The notes: generated from the letters alone by a model not told the origin. A stretch of DNA of 64,000 nucleotides from Psychrobacter urativorans (GCF_904846695.1 NZ_CAJHBR010000016.1:1-64000), one strand, 5' to 3'; numbered from the stretch's first letter, positions 52,947 to 62,401 are shown. A program made the numbers and translations.

Positions 52947-53591
52947 TCATGCCATGTACTCTGTCAAATCAAGTACTTGGTTTGCCACGCCTACAGGTTG
53001 ATGGCTAGTCATCAGTATCGCTCCGCCTGCATCGGCAAACTCACGTAGCCGAGACTCCATTCGGATCACCATATCGACATCAAGCGCCGTAAAAGGTTCA
53101 TCGAGCAACCATAAGGGGGTGATTGCTGGAGTCAATAGATACAATCGAGCTAGAGTAATGCGCCGGGTTTGACCGGCTGACAAATGGCTTGAACTAATAG
53201 TTTCAAAGCCTTGTAGCCCGACCCAAGCTAGAGCCTCGTCAATATCAGCATTGCTAGGGCTGATACCATATAAATTCAGCAAGAACGTCAAGTTTTGTGC
53301 CACGGTCAAGCTTGAGTTGATACCCAACTGGTGCGAAACGTATAAAGGCTGCACTGGTAGTCCTGCTAATCCTAGATAACTGACCTTGCCTATTAATACT
53401 GGCAATAGGCCTGCCAGCTGCATCAGCAAGGTCGTTTTACCCGTACCATTTGCACCGATTAAATGACAGATATTACCAGTCGTTAAGCATAATTTGACTT
53501 GCTCACACAAAGGGATTTCCCCACGCTGAACGGTCAACTGCTCAAACTGTAGTATGGATGGCGCACTAATGACCATTGCAGATAGAGACAT
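52947..53591 (-). CDS. ccmA: Heme exporter ATPase CcmA
   Basis: 214 residues. Walker A is LIGANGTGKTTLLMQLAGLL, the signature is LSAGQTRRITLARL, Walker B is LWLLDEPFTALD, and MTSHQP forms the switch. The Q-T-R-R signature variant and small size are typical of CcmA. First gene of the ccmABCDE run (minus strand). Confidence 0.95.
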   Translation of the reverse strand: MSLSAMVISAPSILQFEQLTVQRGEIPLCEQVKLCLTTGNICHLIGANGTGKTTLLMQLAGLLPVLIGKVSYLGLAGLPVQPLYVSHQLGINSSLTVAQNLTFLLNLYGISPSNADIDEALAWVGLQGFETISSSHLSAGQTRRITLARLYLLTPAITPLWLLDEPFTALDVDMVIRMESRLREFADAGGAILMTSHQPVGVANQVLDLTEYMA

Positions 53592-53713
53592 TACAGTTAT
53601 CTAAACCTCTTATATTTTACTTGAGCGAGCAATAAATATTCACCATAAAAAGATACTATCTTGATGGCATAATAGGCTATGCTCACTATCACATACAGTA
53701 TAACAAATTGTCG

Positions 53714-54787
53714 ATGACTATGACCTTAAAAGATACTCAAGACCTGACCCTAAAAGACAGCCAAGACTCTATGACGGCTGCTTCTGTAAAGCCCTTAAAT
53801 ACCGATCAGCTCATTGAAGCGCAAGTAGCCTTTATGCAGCACTGGTTACATCAACAAGCTCAGCCTTTAGCACTACAAGCTTGGCAGTGGCTTGGTGAGC
53901 AACCAATCAGTCATTATCTGCATTGCGAGGATATACAACACTTAATCAACGACTGGCTATTGGGCCAATCAATGAGTGTAGTTATGCGTGCTGATATTCG
54001 TGATATTTTGCAGCAAGTTATTTATCATCCAGCTAATGATACTGTGCCGTTGTCTGAGCTGATTGAAGATAGCCAAATCGATACCTTGGCTAATTATATT
54101 GGTAGTCATGAACAGCAGCGCACTATGCTCATCCATACCTTGATAGGGAACGATACCTTTGCTGATTTACTGACCCAAACGCTCTATCATGCTATCAATG
54201 ACTTTATGGAAAGTACTTTGGAAAAAGCGGGTGGCGTTGGTAAATTGATGAAAATGGGCCGCAGCTCTTTTGAAAAAGCCACCAATCGTAGTTTGGATGA
54301 AAAGCTGCAAACTTATCTCAATCGTAATATCAAAGATTTAGCTCGCCGTGCAGAAGTCAACGCTCAACAACATCTGTCCAATCAAGAGGTAGCTCGTCTG
54401 TTGACTAGCGGATGGGCGCGTATCAAGGATCAACCAGTCAGCCATATTCAGACATATTTGAACGCCGATCCTGACACTGGAAGCATTCATCATATTGAAG
54501 CTAGTGTCCAGCAGAGCTATGAGCGCTTAAGAGTCTCACCTTATTTGCGTAGTCTAATCAGTGCTGGAGTCGCGACTTGGTATGGCAACCATCAAGCTGA
54601 TACTTTTGCCAGCTTAGCGAATAGTTTAAATGTCGATGAGCTAGCAGTGACACAATTGAGCACTGCCCTGCTTCCGTTAGCACAAGACGCTATCAATAGT
54701 CCTTGGGTCAGTGCCCATATTAGAGAAATGCTACAAGCCTTTTATAATCAACCGACCATTAAAGACAGTTTTAGTTTTTACAGCTGA
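53714..54787 (+). CDS. Conserved-looking protein of unknown function
   Basis: 357 residues from ATG at 53714 (a TTG two codons earlier and ATG at 53720 are alternatives; no clear ribosome site). No signal peptide. Predicted almost all helical: QHWLHQQAQPLALQAWQWLG near 45, a possible short hydrophobic helix near 150-170, and KAGGVGKLMKMGRSSFEKATNRSL near 175-200. The rest is charged helices. Family not recognised. It is divergent from ccmA, with no obvious partner. Confidence 0.65.
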   Translation: MTMTLKDTQDLTLKDSQDSMTAASVKPLNTDQLIEAQVAFMQHWLHQQAQPLALQAWQWLGEQPISHYLHCEDIQHLINDWLLGQSMSVVMRADIRDILQQVIYHPANDTVPLSELIEDSQIDTLANYIGSHEQQRTMLIHTLIGNDTFADLLTQTLYHAINDFMESTLEKAGGVGKLMKMGRSSFEKATNRSLDEKLQTYLNRNIKDLARRAEVNAQQHLSNQEVARLLTSGWARIKDQPVSHIQTYLNADPDTGSIHHIEASVQQSYERLRVSPYLRSLISAGVATWYGNHQADTFASLANSLNVDELAVTQLSTALLPLAQDAINSPWVSAHIREMLQAFYNQPTIKDSFSFYS

Positions 54788-54931
54788 CACTACGGTTAAA
54801 GCTTTATCGATTAGCTAAAAAGCTATTTTCGCCGTAAGCCATGCCATTATACTCAGTATCGCCCCAGAGCATTTGAGCGGTAGTAAACAAGCTTAGGCGC
54901 AAATATTTTTTTAGTTATACTAAAAAACAAT

Positions 54932-54953
54932 AAGCGCCGGATAAGGGCGCTTT
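54932..54953. repeat. GC-rich hairpin aagcgcc / gggcgctt
   Basis: Seven-base stem with a 6-base loop in the gap before the deacetylase gene, without a T-run. Possibly a weak terminator of the preceding gene. Confidence 0.4.
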
Positions 54954-55054
54954 AGCTTGCTAGTTACTTTATCTGGCTAGTGAACTGGTATTAAAATAAA
55001 TTTCTTCCTAGAGCCCATTATTAGCCAGCGCTCTTAAAATGACAGACCAAAATT

Positions 55055-55972
55055 ATGTTAAAAATTGCCTACTCTGACGTTTTTCGTTATGCAGTACCTG
55101 AAAAGCATCGTTTTCCGATGCAAAAGTACACTATGATTCCAGAGCGGCTGCTAGCGGAAGGAACCATCACTAGCGCTAACTTCTTCGCCCCCAAACGCTT
55201 GTCCGAAGAGGAGATTTTAACGACTCATACTGCTGAATATTGGTACAAACTAAAAACCCAAACCTTGAGTACAAAAGAAGCGCGACCGATTGGCTTTGAG
55301 ATGACCCCCAGCTTAGTAGATCGTGGACGATATATTGCTCATGCAACTTATGAATGTGCCTTATATGCCCAACAATATGGGGTAGCCATGAATGTCGCAG
55401 GCGGTACTCATCATGCTTTTGCTGATCATGGTGAAGGATTTTGTGTGTTCAACGATGTCTGTATCGCCAGCAATTTATTATTGAATCGCGGGCAGGCACA
55501 AAAAATACTAGTAGTAGATTTGGATGTCCATCAAGGTAACGGCAATGCCAGTATTATGGCCAACGAGCCGCGGGTGTTCATCTTTAGTATTCATGGTGCC
55601 AAAAATTATCCATTTCGTAAGCAGATATCTGATCTAGATATTGAGCTGGAAAATGATACTGGTGATGAAGAATATTTGGAAATTTTAGCAGAGACTTTGC
55701 CACGCTTGATAAAAGACGTCGCACCGGATATTATTTTTTATCAGTCTGCGGTCGATGTGTTAGCTACTGATAAATTGGGTAAGCTAGGATTAACCCAACA
55801 AGGCTGTATGGCACGTGATGAGTATGTGTTACGCCAAGCAAAAGCCGCTAATATTCCAGTAGCTATCGTCATGGGTGGCGGCTATTCAGAGAATATTGAA
55901 GATGTGGTTGAAGCGCATTGCAATACTTTTCGTATTGCCCAGCGCCTTTATTTTGGTGAGGCTGCCGATTAG
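55055..55972 (+). CDS. Histone-deacetylase-family (AcuC-like) hydrolase
   Basis: 305 residues. Zinc-hydrolase motifs: GGTHHAFADHGEGFCVFNDVCIAS (His-His pair), VVDLDVHQGNGNASI (Asp and His metal ligands), FYQSAVDVLATDKLG (third Asp) and VMGGGYS. This is the bacterial deacetylase group related to acetoin-utilisation protein AcuC and polyamine deacetylases; substrate not predictable. The small DUF2905 gene follows after 49 bases. Confidence 0.92.
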   Translation: MLKIAYSDVFRYAVPEKHRFPMQKYTMIPERLLAEGTITSANFFAPKRLSEEEILTTHTAEYWYKLKTQTLSTKEARPIGFEMTPSLVDRGRYIAHATYECALYAQQYGVAMNVAGGTHHAFADHGEGFCVFNDVCIASNLLLNRGQAQKILVVDLDVHQGNGNASIMANEPRVFIFSIHGAKNYPFRKQISDLDIELENDTGDEEYLEILAETLPRLIKDVAPDIIFYQSAVDVLATDKLGKLGLTQQGCMARDEYVLRQAKAANIPVAIVMGGGYSENIEDVVEAHCNTFRIAQRLYFGEAAD

Positions 55973-56021
55973 GGCGTCTCGAAATATTAATAGTTTTATA
56001 ACTTAATGAGAGGGTTTCTAT

Positions 56022-56228
56022 ATGGCAAAAATATTGATTGCCCTAGGTGTTTTATTGTTAGTTATAGGCTGCATTTGGCTAGTATTTCCCAGCGCATTTT
56101 CGTGGTTAGGCAATATGCCAGGAGATATTAAATACAAATCAGGCAATACTAGGGTTTATTTCCCAATCGTCACTATGATAGTGATAAGTATAGTTGCCAG
56201 CATACTGTTAAATTTGTTTAAACGGTAA
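56022..56228 (+). CDS. DUF2905 small membrane protein
   Basis: 68 residues with two membrane helices (3-25, 46-65) joined by SWLGNMPGDIKYKSGNTRVYFPI, the signature of DUF2905. Function unknown. GAGAGGGTTTCTAT precedes the start. Confidence 0.88.
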   Translation: MAKILIALGVLLLVIGCIWLVFPSAFSWLGNMPGDIKYKSGNTRVYFPIVTMIVISIVASILLNLFKR

Positions 56229-56300
56229 ATTACTAGCCGTAGAGTCCACTCTATACGGTGATTACTAATTGCCATGCCACTACTGGCTAAGATTTCAACA

Positions 56301-56334
56301 ATGCCATGCAAGCTAAACAACGCTTGCATGGCAT
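56301..56334. repeat. Perfect 13-bp inverted repeat between convergent genes
   Basis: atgccatgcaagc (56301-56313), 8-base loop, gcttgcatggcat (56322-56334). No T-run on either side. It may end transcripts of DUF2905 or coaBC, or bind a protein. Confidence 0.8.
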
Positions 56335-56480
56335 CATAAGTATCCTCTTACTATAACAACGCTGTTATTCCCTGCCAGCTCGCTAATACCCCGTGATAAA
56401 CAGGAAAATGCAAATATAAACATCAATAATGCCTTTTCAGTGTTAGCACTGTCAGCCCTATTATTAGCCGCTTAATTGAT

Positions 56481-57869
56481 TTAACGTTGATGTAGGGTCT
56501 CGCCAATAATAGTAGCCAATTGCTGCGCTATTTTATCTTTGCTAGCTTTTTCAAGGGTTACTGCCTCATGCTCATAGCGCTTAGCAAAAAATACTTGCAT
56601 AGCATTGTCATCACTAGCAAAACCAATATCTTTGCGCGACACATCATTACAAGCGATTAGATCCAAATCTTTAGCCACCAACTTACCACGAGCATAACGC
56701 TCAACATCTTGCGTTTCAGCGGCAAAGCCCACTACAAATAGTTGTGGATGTGCCAAAGAGATAGTCGCTAAAATATCAGGGTTTTTGACCAAATTTAGAC
56801 TCATAGACTGTTGGGTCTTTTTGATTTTTTGCGGGGCGGCTTCTTCAGTACGGTAATCAGCAACAGCTGCTGTGGAGATAAAAATATCAGCAGCTAAGCT
56901 TTGCAGTTCAGTGGCTACTGGAGTATGGGTATCTGACTGCTCGTACTCATGCTCATGATGGCAATCGCAGCTACCGTCTTGGTGAAAATGGTCATGTTGG
57001 TGAGAATGCTCATGGCTATCACTATTATGAGAGCTGATAGTATCCATAGCCTGCATAGACACATGGCTGCCATCGACACATTGCTGCGCAGCAATAAGCA
57101 TATCTTCGGCGGACAATACATCGATACGCGTAACGCCCAGCGGGGTCGGTAGAGCCACTTTACCACCAACAATTAAGATCACTTGTGCTCCTGCCTCAAC
57201 ACAAGCACGGGCTAATGCAAAGCCCATCTTTCCAGAAGAATGATTAGATAAATAGCGCACTGGATCGATAGCTTCGACAGTAGGCCCTGCGGTAATCACT
57301 ACTGTTTTGTCTGCCAGTAACTGGGCGGTGGTTTGCTGCGCGCAAAACAAACGTACTGCGTCCAGTAGCTGTTCAGGCTCAGGTAAGCGCCCTGCTCCTA
57401 CGTCACCACACGCCTGCTCACCACTAGCCGGATCGATAAGGTAATAGTTCATATCACGTAGCGTCTGCACGTTTAGATTAACCGCTGGATGCGCCCACAT
57501 CTGCTGGTTCATCGCTGGAGCAATAATCACTGGGGCGGTGGTCGCTAGACAGACGGTGGTTAGCAAATCATCTGCCATGCCCATCGCTAAACGCGCTAAA
57601 GTGTTGGCCGAAGCTGGCGCTATGATAATTAAGTCTGCCCACTTAGCCAGTTCGATATGTCCCATACCTGCTTCCGCTTGCTCGTCCAACAAAGAAGTGT
57701 GGACTTCGTTGCCAGTCAAAGCTTGCAAAGTTAGCGGGGTGATAAAAGCCTGCGCACCAGTAGTCATAATGACGCGCACCTCAAACCCGGCCTTAATCAA
57801 AAGGCGAGCAAAGATAGCAGATTTATAAGCGGCAATACCGCCTGTGATAGCGAGCACAATGTTTTTCAT
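56481..57869 (-). CDS. coaBC: CoaBC: phosphopantothenoylcysteine decarboxylase / phosphopantothenate-cysteine ligase, with His-rich insert
   Basis: 462 residues from ATG at 57869, where the flavoprotein starts (MKNIVLAITGGIAAYKSAIF); the frame extends to 57977 without a ribosome site. The CoaC domain is at 1-185 (IIAPASANTLARLAMGMADDL, PAMNQQMWAHP). The CoaB domain follows at ~195-455 (VVITAGPTVEAIDPVRYLSNHSSGKMG, AAVADYR, KIKK). Between SAEDMLIAAQQ and the AAVADYR segment lies an insert of ~50 residues with 11 His and 2 Cys between 281 and 315, not part of the usual enzyme. Two steps of coenzyme A synthesis; radC is divergent, as in many bacteria. Confidence 0.95.
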   Translation of the reverse strand: MKNIVLAITGGIAAYKSAIFARLLIKAGFEVRVIMTTGAQAFITPLTLQALTGNEVHTSLLDEQAEAGMGHIELAKWADLIIIAPASANTLARLAMGMADDLLTTVCLATTAPVIIAPAMNQQMWAHPAVNLNVQTLRDMNYYLIDPASGEQACGDVGAGRLPEPEQLLDAVRLFCAQQTTAQLLADKTVVITAGPTVEAIDPVRYLSNHSSGKMGFALARACVEAGAQVILIVGGKVALPTPLGVTRIDVLSAEDMLIAAQQCVDGSHVSMQAMDTISSHNSDSHEHSHQHDHFHQDGSCDCHHEHEYEQSDTHTPVATELQSLAADIFISTAAVADYRTEEAAPQKIKKTQQSMSLNLVKNPDILATISLAHPQLFVVGFAAETQDVERYARGKLVAKDLDLIACNDVSRKDIGFASDDNAMQVFFAKRYEHEAVTLEKASKDKIAQQLATIIGETLHQR

Positions 57870-58022
57870 AAGCGTGACATAACTATAATTAATAGAAGAG
57901 TAATAGAAAAAAGAGGGAAAGATAAAATTGCGCTTATAGTAACAATTATGAGATAAGTTAGGTAAGGTTTTACGCATTTATCTACTAAGACGGTGCATTT
58001 TTTCTATAACTAAGGGATGATA

Positions 58023-58706
58023 ATGGCCATCAAAGACTGGCATGAGGATGATCGACCACGTGAAAAGCTATTAAAATTTGGGGCGCCTCATCTTACTGAT
58101 GCGGAAATACTAGCTATATTTTTGCGTACTGGCACTCAAGCGCAATCCGCTATCGAATTAGCCCGCCATTTGATCCAACAGTTTGGCACTTTAGCTGAGC
58201 TATTAGCAGCGCCCAAAGAAAGTGTGCTCGCCTGTCATGGCATTGGTCCTGCTAAATATGCGCAAATGTTAGCTTCGCTTGAGATGGGTACTCGTTATCT
58301 CGATAGTCAGCTCAAGACCGGTCAAGCCCTTGGACGTTCATCAGCAGTCAAAGACTATATTAGCACTCAATTGCGTAGTGAGTCTCGTGAAGTATTTGCA
58401 GTATTATGTTTAGATAATACCTTGAATTTACTGAACTTTGAGATTCTATTTACTGGCGGCCTATCCTCCTGCTCAGTCTGTATCAAACATGTATTGCGCC
58501 ATGCTCTGAATCATGCTGCCAGTCAGCTGATTATCGCTCATAATCACCCTCATACTAATGCTCAGCCCTCCATTGCTGACAACTTATTAACTCACGAATT
58601 GAAAAAAGCTTGTGATCTAATCGATTTATCATTGATTGACCATATTATTGTTGGACGTAATAATACTTTATCTTATGCCGAGAGCAGCTTGCCACCTTTT
58701 GATTAA
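58023..58706 (+). CDS. radC: RadC family JAB1/MPN protein
   Basis: 227 residues from ATG at 58023, with AAGGG about 7 bases upstream (ATG at 58017 is closer to it). The helix-hairpin-helix-like N terminus includes RPREKLLKFGAPHLTDAEILA and CHGIGPAKYAQM. The JAMM motif is IIAHNHPHTNAQPSIADN (His-x-His, Ser, Asp). Once linked to DNA repair; its true role is unsettled. Usual neighbour of coaBC. Confidence 0.94.
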   Translation: MAIKDWHEDDRPREKLLKFGAPHLTDAEILAIFLRTGTQAQSAIELARHLIQQFGTLAELLAAPKESVLACHGIGPAKYAQMLASLEMGTRYLDSQLKTGQALGRSSAVKDYISTQLRSESREVFAVLCLDNTLNLLNFEILFTGGLSSCSVCIKHVLRHALNHAASQLIIAHNHPHTNAQPSIADNLLTHELKKACDLIDLSLIDHIIVGRNNTLSYAESSLPPFD

Positions 58707-59063
58707 TATGCATTGACCCAGCTGTATTGACTACTAATAATGAGCAACTGCTGATGAAGACAAATAATAAAGTCAGATAGGTATTGTAGTTATAATATAG
58801 CTAGTAGAGTTGATACACATTTTCGACACAGGGTAGCATTTTCACTATTGCTAGTTAGCTCAACTAGTTTCATAGTAGTAGACATATTTATCAGTATTTT
58901 GTCTTAGTAAAGTATTATTTTGATAGCCATTAGTCTATAGTCAGCTATTGATCAGCCAATAGCTATTAGCGGGCTTTATAAGCTAATAAATCATTATAAA
59001 TAAACCACTATAAATAACTCATTTAACATTCATAACTAACTAAGTTTTGCTAAGGAGATCGTC
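58707..59063. other. Intergenic region radC / fadE
   Basis: 357 bases, AT-rich, with near-repeats of cattataaataaacca and cactataaataact at 58990-59025. No fatty-acid regulator site could be assigned and no gene seen. Confidence 0.5.
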
Positions 59064-62012
59064 ATGGCGATTGGCTTATTTATTTTGGCAGTAATCATCC
59101 AGTTAGCCGTCGTTTTGGCCATCTTTTTGCTGTCACTATCCAGAGTCACTGGCAGTATCGTAGCGCTAGTCACAGTAGTAATCGCCGCCATTATTAGTCC
59201 ATGGTCGCTAATATTAGGGATCCCTATTGCGCTATTGTGTATAGTTCTATTGATCACACCTCTGCGCCAATCTTTGCTCACTAAGCCAGTATACAAGGCC
59301 TTAGGCAATGCGATGCCGAGTATGAGTGATACTGAACGCGAAGCCCTCGATGCGGGTACTAGCTGGTGGGAAAAAGAGCTATTTATGGGTGCGCCCGACT
59401 GGAATACTTTTGCTGCGTATCCTTACCCGCAACTCTCAGAAGAAGAGCAAAGCTTCCTCGATAATGAAGTGGAAACTTTATGCACTATGCTCGATGAGTG
59501 GCAAATCCAACACCAAGATAAAGAGCTATCGCAAGAAGCTTGGCAGTTTATAAAAGCCAACGGCTTCTTAGGTTTGATTATTCCTAAAGAATATGGTGGT
59601 CTAGCCTTTACTTCTTATGCCCAGAGCCGAGTGATGAGTAAGATTGCCTCACGCTCGCCAACTGCTGCCGTCACTTGTATGGTTCCCAACTCTTTAGGGC
59701 CTGGCGAGCTGTTGATGCACTATGGTACTGAGGCGCAAAAGCAGCGCTGGTTACCGGGATTAGCGATAGGTGATGAAGTCCCTTGTTTTGGTCTTACAGG
59801 ACCAGAAGCCGGATCTGACGCTGGTGCCATTCCTGATACTGGTGTGGTCTGTTATGGGATGCACGAAGGTGAGGAAGTACTCGGACTACGGATGAATTTT
59901 TCGAAACGCTGGATCACCTTAGCGCCTATCGCTACTGTAGTCGGTCTTGCCTTTAAGATGTATGACCCTGAAGCGCTGTTAGGAGATATCAATAAAACTG
60001 ATTATGGTATTACTTGTGCTCTAGTCCCAGCTAACCACGAAGGGGTAATCACTGGACCACGCCATAGCCCTAGTGGCTCACCTTTTATGAATGGTATAGT
60101 CGATGGTACAGATGTATTTATACCACTAGATTATATCATCGGTGGTGTTGAGAACGCCGGTCGCGGTTGGCGGATGCTGATGGAGTGTCTTGGTGTCGGT
60201 CGTGGTATCTCTCTACCCGCTCTATCCACTTCAGCGAGCGAAATGACTTATCTATCAGTCGGGGCCTTTGCCAAAGTTCGTGAGCAGTTTAAGATTTCAG
60301 TAGGTAAGTTTGAAGGGGTGCAAGATGCTACTAGTCGCATTGCCAGTCAGACTTATATGCTAGAAGCTTTTCGCCACTTAGTTACTTGTGGATTGAACCA
60401 AGGCGGCACCCCTTCAGTGATGACTGCTATGGCCAAATACTATGCTACTGAGACTATGCGTGATTTGGTCAATGATGGTATGGATGTAGTCGGTGGTCGC
60501 GCTATTCAGATGGGGCCACGCAATTTCTTAGCAGTTCCTTATCAAGCAATTCCCGTATCTATTACCGTTGAAGGCGCCAATATTCTTACGCGCTCATTGA
60601 TGATATTTGGTCAAGGTGCTATGCGCTGTCATCCTTATCTATTTGACGAGCTGCAACTGCTGCAAAGCGAAGATAAGAGCAGCGCGGTAAAAGAATTCGA
60701 TACTTTATTCTTTAAACATTTAGGCTACACTTTTAATCGTGGCGCTAGAGCCTTTATTGCTGGTTATGTCGGAGGCAGCAATGATTATCCTAGCTTTGCC
60801 GACGGCTTTACTCGCCCCTACTATAAGCATATCAACCGCTTAAGTGCTAGCTTTGCACTAACTGCTGATATGGCCTTAGGTTTATTGGCAGGGGATCTTA
60901 AGCGTAAAGAGATGCTCTCTGGTCGTTTAGCGGATATTCATGGACATTTATTTATTGCCACCGCTATTTTGCAGTTCTATCAGCATGGCAGTAAGTCTAA
61001 AGCCGAACGTTTACATGCTGAGGTCGCCCTACAGCACAGCTTATATACTATTCAAGAAGCTTTTATGGCTTTGTTTGCTAACTTCCCTAATCGCATAGCA
61101 GCTACCCTAGTCAGCTTTGTCACTTTTCCTAGTGGTCGTATCTTTACCCCAGCCAGTGATGAGCTAAAATGTCAGCTTGGCGATACTTTTATGGATGACT
61201 TTGCAGAAAATCCATTCCGTGATTACCTAAAAACTATGGTCTATTACAATACTGAGCCTGATGATGTTACCGGACGCATGGAGCACGCTTATCAGACTCT
61301 GTTGGCAATGGAACCTTTATGGCAGAAGTTCAAAAAATCTGAACATAAAGGCAGCTTTGAGGGCTTAACTTTTGAAGATCATGTAGTACATGCCAGCCAA
61401 AGTGGCGAGATCACTGAAACTGAGGCTGAGCAGCTCATTAGTTATAACGCTTTACGCTTTGATTCGCTATTAACTGACGTGTTCGATGAACATTTAGATC
61501 AAGTATTAGAACGCTTTAATCCACATAGCTTAGAGAACGCTGTAGATAGGCTTACTGACTACGCTGAACTTAAGAACAGAACTCAACTTAAAAACAATGT
61601 TCATCCAAAAACTAATGCCGCTGTGCAAAATACTACGCTAGCTGGTCAAGCGCAGCCAACGACTACCGCAGGCAGCTCTACTAATAATGCGGCTGCGCCT
61701 ATACAACAGCAGACAGGTGACGCCAATCCAGATCATGGCTATGAGACTGATGGCGATGTAAAAATGGTCGGCGAGCAAAGTACGGTTAAAGAAGTGACTC
61801 AGCAAGCTGATTTCAGCACTAATCAGCCTAAAAATGAAGCGTTTCATCATCGTACTCGTGATGCAGAATCAATACTGAGCGAGCGCATGAGTTATAACCA
61901 CAGTGAACACCCTACCTCTGCTCAAATACCGAGCAATAATAGCAACACCGACGCTGCAACCAATGAAAAATGGCATGATGGTTTGCGCCGCGAGGAAGAT
62001 CACCAAGCTTAG
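59064..62012 (+). CDS. fadE: Long-chain acyl-CoA dehydrogenase FadE with extended C terminus
   Basis: 982 residues; E. coli FadE has 814. Two N-terminal membrane helices (~5-25, 32-72). Acyl-CoA dehydrogenase core ~100-600: PKEYGGLAFTSYAQSRVM, CFGLTGPEAGSDAGAIPD (flavin region), GITCALVPANHEGV, GRGISLPALS, YQAIPVSITVEGANILTRSLM. The FadE-type C domain runs to ~830. The last ~140 residues (from ~845) are Asn/Thr/Gln/His-rich, apparently disordered, and not part of FadE. First oxidation step of fatty-acid beta-oxidation. AAGGAGATCGTC precedes the ATG. Confidence 0.93.
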   Translation: MAIGLFILAVIIQLAVVLAIFLLSLSRVTGSIVALVTVVIAAIISPWSLILGIPIALLCIVLLITPLRQSLLTKPVYKALGNAMPSMSDTEREALDAGTSWWEKELFMGAPDWNTFAAYPYPQLSEEEQSFLDNEVETLCTMLDEWQIQHQDKELSQEAWQFIKANGFLGLIIPKEYGGLAFTSYAQSRVMSKIASRSPTAAVTCMVPNSLGPGELLMHYGTEAQKQRWLPGLAIGDEVPCFGLTGPEAGSDAGAIPDTGVVCYGMHEGEEVLGLRMNFSKRWITLAPIATVVGLAFKMYDPEALLGDINKTDYGITCALVPANHEGVITGPRHSPSGSPFMNGIVDGTDVFIPLDYIIGGVENAGRGWRMLMECLGVGRGISLPALSTSASEMTYLSVGAFAKVREQFKISVGKFEGVQDATSRIASQTYMLEAFRHLVTCGLNQGGTPSVMTAMAKYYATETMRDLVNDGMDVVGGRAIQMGPRNFLAVPYQAIPVSITVEGANILTRSLMIFGQGAMRCHPYLFDELQLLQSEDKSSAVKEFDTLFFKHLGYTFNRGARAFIAGYVGGSNDYPSFADGFTRPYYKHINRLSASFALTADMALGLLAGDLKRKEMLSGRLADIHGHLFIATAILQFYQHGSKSKAERLHAEVALQHSLYTIQEAFMALFANFPNRIAATLVSFVTFPSGRIFTPASDELKCQLGDTFMDDFAENPFRDYLKTMVYYNTEPDDVTGRMEHAYQTLLAMEPLWQKFKKSEHKGSFEGLTFEDHVVHASQSGEITETEAEQLISYNALRFDSLLTDVFDEHLDQVLERFNPHSLENAVDRLTDYAELKNRTQLKNNVHPKTNAAVQNTTLAGQAQPTTTAGSSTNNAAAPIQQQTGDANPDHGYETDGDVKMVGEQSTVKEVTQQADFSTNQPKNEAFHHRTRDAESILSERMSYNHSEHPTSAQIPSNNSNTDAATNEKWHDGLRREEDHQA

Positions 62013-62073
62013 GTACAGTTAACAGCCATGGCTAGATAACGGTTAAAAATGGCAAAACCATTAAAGAGCAGTA

Positions 62074-62113
62074 AAAAGCAAGATTGTCGGCTATCGACAA
62101 TCTTGCTTTTTTT
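62074..62113 (+). terminator. Terminator after fadE
   Basis: Perfect 16-bp stem aaaagcaagattgtcg / cgacaatcttgctttt, 5-base loop, T-run. Confidence 0.93.
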
Positions 62114-62326
62114 ATATATCAGCACATACTCTGCTGTTTTTAATCAATAAATGACATTGATAAAAAAATCTTGCAGTGCTCCTAACCATTATTTCATATT
62201 GTCTGCTAAAATGCGCCAAGTGCAAATCTTTGCTTTTAGTACTGAACGTCATGCCAGCTAATAACTATTGCGTAATTCACACACAACTATTGATTAGCTT
62301 CTGAGAAGCTTATTAAACCACTTACA

Positions 62327-62376
62327 ATCAAGCTAAATTTAGGACAAGACTAGGATTATTCTAAATTTAGCTTGAT
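62327..62376. promoter_or_regulatory. Perfect 16-bp inverted repeat with twin palindromes before gltS
   Basis: atcaagctaaatttag (62327-62342) and ctaaatttagcttgat (62361-62376), 18 bases between. Each arm contains the self-palindrome ctaaatttag, so the site can be read as two copies of a 10-bp dyad 28 bases apart, or as one RNA hairpin ending 25 bases before the gltS start. Either an operator pair or a leader structure. Confidence 0.75.
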
Positions 62377-62401
62377 AGGTGTATATAGAGAGGAAAAAGT
62401 T

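Larger units (their letters stand above)
62013..62401. other. Intergenic region fadE / gltS
   Basis: 389 bases with the fadE terminator (62074-62113) and the dyad element before gltS (62327-62376). No gene. Confidence 0.6.

Noticed and set aside
62372-62401. TTG at 62372 as the gltS start
   Set aside because: It falls within the inverted repeat and has no ribosome site, whereas ATG at 62402 has GAGGA at good distance and begins the typical GltS N terminus.
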